The notes under the pieces are model-generated. The model was not told the DNA's origin, did not search any database, and saw only the letters and a list, made by a program, of their open reading frames with translations. A DNA stretch of 64,000 nucleotides. It comes from Bacillus wiedmannii (lineage in GTDB: Bacteria; Bacillota; Bacilli; Bacillales; Bacillaceae_G). The DNA is taken from contig NZ_LOBC01000039.1 in the NCBI RefSeq assembly GCF_001583695.1, forward strand, positions 62,001 to 126,000. Reading direction: 5' to 3'. The translations under genes and the position numbers were made by a program. Position 1 is the first letter of the stretch. The number at the start of each line of letters is the position of its first letter. Of this stretch, positions 55,663-64,000 are shown piece by piece.

Positions 55663-56805
55663 TTACCTCATCACTTCATATAATTTTGGCATCGTCTCTT
55701 TCACAATACCTTCAAATTGTTTTACTTCTTCCATCGTGTTTTCTGGTGCCAAACTAATACGAATAGCACTTGCAGCAGCGGCATGGGGTACTCCCATTGA
55801 CACTAACACTCTGCTCACTTCATTTGCTTTTGAAGAACAAGCAGACTTCGTCGATACATATACACCGTGCTCTTCTAAAGCATGAACGACCACTTCTGGT
55901 TTTAAACCAACAAATGACACATTTAAAATGTGCGGTGCTGCATATGCAAGCGACGTATTGATTGTTACATCTTCCATCTCTTTCAAAAAACGGACAAGCT
56001 CTGTTTGTAAATTGTGCAAATGAGCTATCTTTTCTTTCACTTGTTCCATTGTCATGCGAAGTGCTTTCACCATCGCTACAATGCCAGGTAAGTTTTCTGT
56101 ACCAGAGCGATACTTAAGCTCTTGTTGACCACCTGATAAAATTGGATCTAACCTTACGCCATCACGTACATAAAGAAGACCCGTTCCTTTTACACTGTGG
56201 AATTTATGTCCAGATATTGAGCAAAGATCAATATGAGAAGCATATAAATCAAGCGGTACTTTTCCTATCCCTTGTACATGGTCCACATGGAATCTTATTT
56301 TCGGATAGTTCGATAATAACGTTCCAATTTCAGCAACAGGCTGAATTGCTCCAGTCTCGTTGTTCACGTGAATAATTGACACAAGAATCGTATCTTCACG
56401 AAGTGCTCGTTTTACATCCTCTACCGATACAACACCATGCTCATTAACCGGTAAATATGTTACATCAAAACCGAGATCTTCTAATTGTTTATATGCTTCA
56501 AACACAGACGCGTGTTCAATATTTGTTGTAATGATATGTTTACCGCGCGAACGATTCCTCATCGCTATTCCTTTAATCGCAAGGTTATTCCCTTCCGTTC
56601 CACCTGATGTGAAAATAACCTCAGAAGGTTTAACGTGAAGAAGCTGCGCTGCAATCGTTCTTGATTGTGTTAATAGACGCTCTGCCTCTCCCCCAAGCGA
56701 ATGAATAGAAGAAGGGTTTCCAAAATATTTCCCAGCAACCGTTACGTACGATTGAAGGGCCTCTGGATATGGCTTCGTCGTCGCACTATTATCAAAATAG
56801 ATCAT
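55663..56805 (-). CDS. nifZ: cysteine desulfurase (NifZ-like)
   Basis: Removes sulfur from cysteine and passes it to ThiI. 380 residues of the class V PLP aminotransferase fold. PLP Lys in SISGHKFHSVKG (about 205); the active Cys is in TKSACSSKANEVSRV (about 325). GAAAGGGG precedes the ATG. Upstream gene of nifZ-thiI. Confidence 0.95.
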   Translation of the reverse strand: MIYFDNSATTKPYPEALQSYVTVAGKYFGNPSSIHSLGGEAERLLTQSRTIAAQLLHVKPSEVIFTSGGTEGNNLAIKGIAMRNRSRGKHIITTNIEHASVFEAYKQLEDLGFDVTYLPVNEHGVVSVEDVKRALREDTILVSIIHVNNETGAIQPVAEIGTLLSNYPKIRFHVDHVQGIGKVPLDLYASHIDLCSISGHKFHSVKGTGLLYVRDGVRLDPILSGGQQELKYRSGTENLPGIVAMVKALRMTMEQVKEKIAHLHNLQTELVRFLKEMEDVTINTSLAYAAPHILNVSFVGLKPEVVVHALEEHGVYVSTKSACSSKANEVSRVLVSMGVPHAAAASAIRISLAPENTMEEVKQFEGIVKETMPKLYEVMR

Positions 56806-56879
56806 CGTTCTTCCCCTTTCAGCGCTATCACATCATATAATCATATCACAAATACGTGTAATTACGCTAAGACTACTCA

Positions 56880-56955
56880 AAGGTTCCATTTTATCCCGAT
56901 TGTGAAGGCCGATAATTCGTCAGGATGCCCTACTGACTACAGTTTCACTATATTT
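56880..56955. repeat. degenerate bcr-like segment upstream of nifZ
   Basis: GCCCTACTGACTACAGTTTC resembles the reverse complement of the motif at 5085-5110 (ccccgctgattaaagtttc), with several changes. It lies in the 227-nt gap between nifZ and ezrA, where B. subtilis has braB. Confidence 0.3.
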
Positions 56956-57019
56956 TAAAACGAATAACCTTACTGTATTCCGCTATTCATTATAGCAACA
57001 TCGTCCCCAAAATTACACA

Positions 57020-58829
<1,810 letters not shown>

Positions 58830-58952
58830 CTATATTTAACAACTAACAATGTACTAATCATACCATGTAATGGCTTGTTTTTGACCTAGTTTTTTTTAAA
58901 ATTTCATGTTTCTTTCAATGCAATTGTAATCTTTCTCAATCTTCTGTTTGGA

Positions 58953-59795
58953 TTACCTCCCATCATCAAATGATTGTAATAACAGGTTCTCTTTCATATG
59001 AGATACGAAATAAATTTTGCGCACAAGTGGTGGTTCAATAGAAATTGCATGTACATTCCCTTGCTTTACCGCTTGCTCTACTACCATTTCTGGAAGTAAC
59101 GTAATACCAAGTCCAGCTCCGACCATTGCAAGCATCGGTTCTGCATAAGAAGTTTCAAATGTAATGATTGGTTTCGCACCTATCCCCTGAAACATATTCG
59201 TAATCATTTTCCTTACATCACAGATTTCTGGGTATACGATTAACTTTTCATTTTGCAAATCTTCCATTCGGATCACTGTTTTCTCTTTATAAAGATGATC
59301 ATTTGAAACGACACAAACAATTTTTTCTTCTCGCATTTCTTTTATACACGTAGCGCCTTCTACTATTGAATCGACGAACATCGCTTCAATCTTCCGTTCT
59401 TTAAAGAGTCCCATTAGTACTTTCGTATGCTCAATTTTCCATTCTACTTCGAATCCTTCACCTAATACATCTTTACATTTTGATATGTAATGAGCTGCTA
59501 AACTTGGCAATATGCCTATAGAAATTTTCCGCTTCTCCTGAAAAGTCTTCATTTCAGCTTTCACTTCATATATGTGTTCCAAAATCGGTAACATCCTTGT
59601 TATAAATAACTCTCCAGCTTCTGTTAATTCCACTCCTTGCGCGGAACGCTTGAGTAAAGTAACCTCTAAATCCGCTTCTAACCTTTGAATTTGCTTACTA
59701 AGCGCCGGTTGAGAAATATGTAAAAGCTTACTCGCCTTTGATAAACTGCGCGTATTCTTCACTTCAATAAACGATCGTACTGCCTCCAAATCCAT
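58953..59795 (-). CDS. LysR family regulator
   Basis: 280 residues from the ATG at 59795 (GAGGTG upstream). N-terminal helix-turn-helix: MDLEAVRSFIEVKNTRSLSKASKLLHISQPALSKQIQRLE, then a substrate-binding domain (from about 90). It is divergent from the EamA transporter gene, which is the usual target of such a regulator. Inducer unknown. Confidence 0.92.
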   Translation of the reverse strand: MDLEAVRSFIEVKNTRSLSKASKLLHISQPALSKQIQRLEADLEVTLLKRSAQGVELTEAGELFITRMLPILEHIYEVKAEMKTFQEKRKISIGILPSLAAHYISKCKDVLGEGFEVEWKIEHTKVLMGLFKERKIEAMFVDSIVEGATCIKEMREEKIVCVVSNDHLYKEKTVIRMEDLQNEKLIVYPEICDVRKMITNMFQGIGAKPIITFETSYAEPMLAMVGAGLGITLLPEMVVEQAVKQGNVHAISIEPPLVRKIYFVSHMKENLLLQSFDDGR

Positions 59796-59919
59796 CGTAC
59801 ACACCTCTAACAAAAAGTTATAACTGTCATAAAAAATCGATATTTCCTTCTATAAACAATTACTCTTTATACTTATTTCATCAACTTACTATAACGAAAT
59901 GAAAAGGGGAAAGATACTC

Positions 59920-60864
59920 TTGGACAAAAAACAAATGCTACTCGGATCCCTCCTATGCTTACTTGCCGTAACGGCTTGGGGATTTATGTTTCCTGTCATG
60001 GCAAATGCTCTGCAGTTTATCGATCCGTTCTTCTTCACAACTATCCGATACGGATCAGCAGCTATTATTTTTCTTATTTTGCTATTCATTACTGAAGGAA
60101 AAACTTCACTCCACTTAGAAAAAAGAACACTTTCGTTATTCTTTTACGGAACAGTCGGTTTCGCTGGATATGGTTTTCTCATTTTTTACGGCCAACAACT
60201 TGCCGGGCCTTCTGGGGCCATCCATGCTGCGATGATTCAATCTCTTATGCCGCTCATCGCTTTATTATTGCAGTGGATAACAAAAAACAAACGCCCACAA
60301 AACTACACATTCCTTTGTATGTTCGTTGCATTGCTCGGTGTTATGCTTGTCATTTCAAAAGGAAATATTCACTTATTATTTGGAGCTGCCAGTCACCTCT
60401 CAACAAATATACTTATGCTATGCGGCGTTACTTGCTGGGTCATTTATACGAACGGTGGTGCTCGTTTTCAATCTTGGTCACCACTCAGGTATACGACGTT
60501 AACTTGTTTATTCGGCTCAGTTTCACTCATCGTTATCGTCACTTTCTTCACTTACACAAACATCGTTCCTATGCCGTCACTTCGTACCATTATGAGCGTT
60601 CGTTTTGAACTCTTGTATATGTCGATTGTTGCAGGTGTTATCGCTGTATTTTGCTGGAACACAGGAAATCGCTATATTTCATCTATTAACGGCATATTAT
60701 TTATGAATTTAGTTCCTGTACTTGCACTTATCGGTTCCATCTTTCGAGGTTATACAGTCGACAAAATTGAAATTGCCGGAGCCTCACTAACAATTATCGC
60801 GCTCTTATGCAACAATGTATGGCAAAGGAAAGAAAGCACAAAAATCCCCACCTCATTTCGTTAG
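59920..60864 (+). CDS. EamA/DMT family transporter
   Basis: 314 residues with ten membrane segments in two EamA repeats. AAAAGGGG lies 9-10 nt before the TTG at 59920; an ATG at 59899 would be a longer alternative but has this site inside it. The repeats contain GPSGAIHAAMIQSLMPLIALL and SSINGILFMNLVPVLALIGS. Substrate unknown, probably an efflux protein controlled by the divergent LysR gene. Confidence 0.88.
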   Translation: MDKKQMLLGSLLCLLAVTAWGFMFPVMANALQFIDPFFFTTIRYGSAAIIFLILLFITEGKTSLHLEKRTLSLFFYGTVGFAGYGFLIFYGQQLAGPSGAIHAAMIQSLMPLIALLLQWITKNKRPQNYTFLCMFVALLGVMLVISKGNIHLLFGAASHLSTNILMLCGVTCWVIYTNGGARFQSWSPLRYTTLTCLFGSVSLIVIVTFFTYTNIVPMPSLRTIMSVRFELLYMSIVAGVIAVFCWNTGNRYISSINGILFMNLVPVLALIGSIFRGYTVDKIEIAGASLTIIALLCNNVWQRKESTKIPTSFR

Positions 60865-60876
60865 GTGGGGATTTTT
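60841..60876. terminator. bidirectional terminator, EamA/refZ
   Basis: AAAATCCCCACCT and AGGTGGGGATTTTT form a 13-bp stem with a 9-nt loop across the convergent stops. Confidence 0.9.
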
Positions 60877-61514
60877 CACATATGAACAGCTCTTGGCAAT
60901 TCATAGTACATATTCGTTATACATAATGTTTGCTCCATCCATTGCTCAATTTCTTTCGTGTACATTTCTATGAAAAATGTCTCAGACGGAAAAGAATGCA
61001 GCACTTCTGATATATATTGCGGATATAAAAACGGCATATTCATCATGCCTTTTAATTGCGTCATAAACATTGTAAAAGATACCTTTTTAAATTCCTGCTT
61101 TATTTGTCCCTGTCTAATCATTTGCTCTATATAATATCTTTCTTTAGAAAAGTAAATGGTCATCACTTCGCGAATTAATGTCGTATCAAGTGAAAGCTCT
61201 CGGTAGAAGAAACGTGTCAGCTCCCTATTTTCAAATTGATATCGTAAAATTCCGCGCACCATTTGTACCATCACATCTTTAGCCGACAAATATTCCCTCT
61301 GTTCGAACGACATTTCAATCACATGAATATATCCTTCTAAAAAGTCAGTAATAAGCTGTTCTAATAAACCTTGCTTTCCAGCAAAATAATATGAAATATT
61401 CGCTACATTCACATCCGCTCGCTTTGCAATTTCTCGCACCGACGTTCCATCATAACCTTTCGTGTTAAACAACGATATTGCCGCATCAATTACTTTTTGT
61501 TTCGTCTGTTTCAT
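60876..61514 (-). CDS. refZ: TetR-family DNA-binding protein RefZ
   Basis: 212 residues. TetR helix-turn-helix GYDGTSVREIAKRADVNVANISYYFAGKQGLLEQL (about 23-57), then helical ligand domain. In B. subtilis RefZ (YttP) binds sites near the origin and helps position the Z-ring and capture the forespore chromosome. The order with ytsP and rpsD supports it. Start at 61514 with GAGGAAG; the GTG at 61532 is an alternative. Confidence 0.85.
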   Translation of the reverse strand: MKQTKQKVIDAAISLFNTKGYDGTSVREIAKRADVNVANISYYFAGKQGLLEQLITDFLEGYIHVIEMSFEQREYLSAKDVMVQMVRGILRYQFENRELTRFFYRELSLDTTLIREVMTIYFSKERYYIEQMIRQGQIKQEFKKVSFTMFMTQLKGMMNMPFLYPQYISEVLHSFPSETFFIEMYTKEIEQWMEQTLCITNMYYELPRAVHM

Positions 61515-61555
61515 GCGCTCACTTCCTCTCACTGAACAGCTATAGTTTAAATTTC

Positions 61556-61571
61556 TTGACTTTTAAGACAA
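61556..61571. promoter_or_regulatory. dyad upstream of refZ
   Basis: TTGACTTTTAAGACAA has the symmetrical form TTGxCTTxxAAGxCAA. It lies 42 nt upstream of refZ, in the divergent region with ytsP. It may be an autoregulatory TetR-type site; the RefZ consensus was not checked. Confidence 0.35.
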
Positions 61572-61661
61572 ATTCCTTTAATTTTCTATCGACAAAGTCA
61601 TGTGAAATACATCGTATTTTGCTAATATTTTACACATCTCGATAAAAAGGGAGTTGTTTCC

Positions 61662-62141
61662 ATGTTTACAAAAGAAAGTTATGCAGGTTCTCGTGAAGAA
61701 CAATACGAGACAGTAATTAAACAACTGGATGCATTATTAACTGGCGAACCGAACGTAGTCGCAAACTTATCAAATGCGTCCGCATTATTAAATCAATTTT
61801 TAGATCGTGTGAATTGGGTTGGCTTTTATGTAACAGAAGGAAATCAGCTTGTTCTTGGACCTTTCCAAGGAATGCCTGCTTGCGTGCGCATTCCATTTGG
61901 ACGAGGCGTTTGCGGCGTTGCAGCTGAAACAAAAACAACGCAGCTTGTAGCAGACGTTCACCAATTCCCAGGACATATCGCTTGCGACAGTGCTTCGAAT
62001 TCAGAAATCGTTGTACCGATCGTGAAAGAAGGAACTGTCGTTGGAGTACTTGATATTGATAGCCCTGAAAAAAATCGTTTTGATGAAGTAGATCAGCGCT
62101 ATTTAGAAAAGTTTGTGGAAACACTCCTAAAACATATTTAA
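61662..62141 (+). CDS. ytsP: GAF domain protein YtsP (free Met-R-sulfoxide reductase)
   Basis: 159 residues, a single GAF domain. Three Cys at 74, 84 and 108 (CVRIPFGRGVCG, HIACDSASNSEIVVP) correspond to the catalytic and resolving Cys of the free methionine-(R)-sulfoxide reductase. It repairs oxidised free methionine. GGGAG precedes the ATG. Divergent from refZ. Confidence 0.9.
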   Translation: MFTKESYAGSREEQYETVIKQLDALLTGEPNVVANLSNASALLNQFLDRVNWVGFYVTEGNQLVLGPFQGMPACVRIPFGRGVCGVAAETKTTQLVADVHQFPGHIACDSASNSEIVVPIVKEGTVVGVLDIDSPEKNRFDEVDQRYLEKFVETLLKHI

Positions 62142-62146
62142 AAAAG

Positions 62147-62205
62147 AAAAGAGCGAGTTATCGATTGCGTACATCACGTACGAAACCGATAGCTCACTCT
62201 TTTTT
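62147..62205. terminator. bidirectional terminator, ytsP/megL
   Basis: AAAAGAGCGAGTTATCG and CGATAGCTCACTCTTTT pair (with GU and mismatch), with an inner CGTAC/GTACG stem. Long two-step hairpin between convergent genes. Confidence 0.8.
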
Positions 62206-63382
62206 ATTGATTACTAACAGTAGATATTTTCTTTAGTGCCTGTTCTAAATCAAAAACGATATCCTCCCATGATTCTAAACCGACAGATAAACGTATTAAA
62301 TTATCGTAAATACCCATTTCTTGTCTTAGCTCAGCTGGAATCGCAGCGTGCGTCATCGTTGCCGGATGCTGAATTAACGTTTCTGTATCCCCTAAACTTA
62401 CGGCAATTGTAATAAAGTGAAGGTCATTGATAAATGCTTGCGTCTCTTCTTTTCCGCCTTTTACTGAAAAAGAAATCACACCGCCGCCCCGTTTCATTTG
62501 GCGAGATGCTAACTCCCCTTCTGGATACCAAACACCTTCTACCGCATCATGATTTTTGAGGAACGATACAATTTTTTCTGCATTATCACAATGGCGGTCC
62601 ATTCTTACCGCTAACGTCTTTAATCCGCGTAACAATAACCATGCATCAAACGGCGCCATAATACCGCCGATATCTTTTCGCATCGGGCGAATTTGTTCTG
62701 CTAACGCTTTCGTTTTACAAATCGTTACACCTGCCACAACATCACCGTGACCACCGATATATTTTGTCGCACTATGAACAACCGCGTCACAGCCCAGCTC
62801 AAGTGGTCTTTGTAAATAAGGTGAACAAAACGTATTATCAACAATAACAAGTAAGCCATTTCGCTTCGCAACCCGAATCACTTGTTTTAAATCAATTAAT
62901 TTCATTGTCGGATTAATCGGTGTTTCAACGAAAATAAGCTTTGTATTTGGGCGGATTTTATTTTCAGTATCATCCTCTGTCTCCATATCACAAAACGAAT
63001 GCGTAATCATAAATTTTTCTTCTAACACTTCTAAAAAACCGTACGTGCATCCGTATAATCCATTTGAACAAATAATATGATCTCCAGCCTTTAGAAAACC
63101 AATTAAAGTTGCTGAAATAGCTGCCATACCGGATCCGAAAGCAAGTGCTTCTTCTCCTCCTTCTAACACCGCCATACGTTCTTCAAATAATTTTACAGTT
63201 GGATTTCCAAGTCTTGAGTAAATATAAGACGGATCTACTCCCGCAAAACTCGCCTCTCCTTGCTGCGCAGTCTCAAATGTAAATGTAGACGTTTGAAATA
63301 ACGGTGGTGTTAAACTTCCTTTATGTTCCTCAGATGTATACCCGTGATGAATTAACGCTGTCTCCATATGTTTCTTTTTCAT
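62204..63382 (-). CDS. megL: methionine gamma-lyase (PLP)
   Basis: 392 residues of the Cys/Met metabolism PLP family. PLP Lys in HSATKYIGGHGD (about 207). The region GLYGCTYGFLEV with its Cys is typical of methionine gamma-lyase rather than cystathionine synthase. Product: 2-oxobutyrate, methanethiol and ammonia. AAGGGG is 8-9 nt before the ATG. A cystathionine lyase-type activity is the main alternative. Confidence 0.83.
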   Translation of the reverse strand: MKKKHMETALIHHGYTSEEHKGSLTPPLFQTSTFTFETAQQGEASFAGVDPSYIYSRLGNPTVKLFEERMAVLEGGEEALAFGSGMAAISATLIGFLKAGDHIICSNGLYGCTYGFLEVLEEKFMITHSFCDMETEDDTENKIRPNTKLIFVETPINPTMKLIDLKQVIRVAKRNGLLVIVDNTFCSPYLQRPLELGCDAVVHSATKYIGGHGDVVAGVTICKTKALAEQIRPMRKDIGGIMAPFDAWLLLRGLKTLAVRMDRHCDNAEKIVSFLKNHDAVEGVWYPEGELASRQMKRGGGVISFSVKGGKEETQAFINDLHFITIAVSLGDTETLIQHPATMTHAAIPAELRQEMGIYDNLIRLSVGLESWEDIVFDLEQALKKISTVSNQ

Positions 63383-63560
63383 AAAAACATCCCCTTTATG
63401 TTTTTATTGCCGCATATTCACCAGTAAAAATTGATGAACGTTTTTACTACATTTTATGTAAGCGTTTTATTTGTGTTTCTATCTCTTCTTTTATATTGTT
63501 TTAAATTCCTTCTTATATTAATTTCCAAAATTTATATGCATAAAACAAAAACGTACTCGC

Positions 63561-63589
63561 TTGACGAAACTCTGGGTAAAAGATATAAT
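63561..63589 (+). promoter_or_regulatory. sigma-A promoter of rpsD
   Basis: TTGACG and TATAAT with a perfect 17-nt spacer. Transcription would begin near 63596, giving a leader of about 186 nt. Confidence 0.85.
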
Positions 63590-63595
63590 AGCGTT

Positions 63596-64000
<405 letters not shown>

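Noticed and set aside
61717-62124. 135-codon ORF antisense to ytsP
   Set aside because: Shadow of the GAF-domain gene, which has intact catalytic Cys and a ribosome site.
63457-63470. cre-like TGTAAGCGTTTTAT upstream of megL
   Set aside because: The two last consensus positions fail and no promoter context was found.

Overview
The window is 64 kb of low-GC Firmicute chromosome. Gene order and protein sequences point to the Bacillus cereus group (B. cereus, B. thuringiensis or B. anthracis). Supporting signs are the order citZ-icd-mdh, ytwI, ytvI, fxsA, pyk, pfkA, accA, accD, ytsJ, dnaE, ytrH, ytrI, nrnA, then ackA, ytxK, tpx, ytfJ, ytfI, nadK, ytcJ, ytcI, sspA, thiI, nifZ, ezrA, and refZ, ytsP, rpsD, which follows the 'yt' region of B. 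subtilis. Other signs are spore genes, strong AAGGAGG ribosome sites, frequent TTG/GTG starts and short dispersed intergenic repeats. No rRNA, tRNA, IS element, prophage or CRISPR array was seen.

Layout. 1-17.7 kb is central metabolism read leftward: a partial MaoC-like gene, the TCA operon citZ-icd-mdh with a long citZ leader, glycolysis (pfkA-pyk), acetyl-CoA carboxylase carboxyltransferase (accD-accA), a GntR regulator with malic enzyme ytsJ, and dnaE. 17.8-27.8 kb mixes sporulation membrane proteins (ytrH-ytrI), nanoRNase nrnA, the CBS/DRTGG protein ytoI, a UPF0173 hydrolase, a Xaa-Pro peptidase, two lipoproteins and small membrane proteins. 27.8-37.5 kb is more accessory: an ECF sigma/anti-sigma pair, a cupin-GNAT-DUF6176 operon, an XRE/membrane-protein pair with a repeated operator, ald, an SDR-like protein without its catalytic residues, and a universal stress protein. 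37.5-45.7 kb holds argG-argH, an unusual tandem leader-peptide array before a YitT-family membrane protein, EcsC, a DUF1796 protein, a NUDIX hydrolase and ackA. 46-64 kb is conserved again: ytxK, tpx, gerW/ytfJ-ytfI, NAD kinase, an amidohydrolase, acyl-CoA synthetase ytcI, a spore SASP, thiI with its cysteine desulfurase, ezrA, a LysR/EamA divergent pair, refZ, ytsP, megL and the start of rpsD with its leader.

The most unusual element is at 41.2-41.7 kb. Three (possibly four) consecutive micro-ORFs, two of which encode clearly related 16-residue peptides, alternate with hairpins. Each hairpin starts right after a TAG stop and ends right before the next ribosome site; the last one precedes a YitT-family gene. 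I read this as a serial leader-peptide or translational-relay control region, and I do not recognise it as a described element. Other points of interest are a NAD kinase with GDDAT in place of GGDGT, a conserved-looking SDR with Phe in place of the catalytic Tyr, a promoter-hairpin-leader arrangement before citZ, a 41-bp tandem repeat, and a two-copy operator over an XRE promoter.
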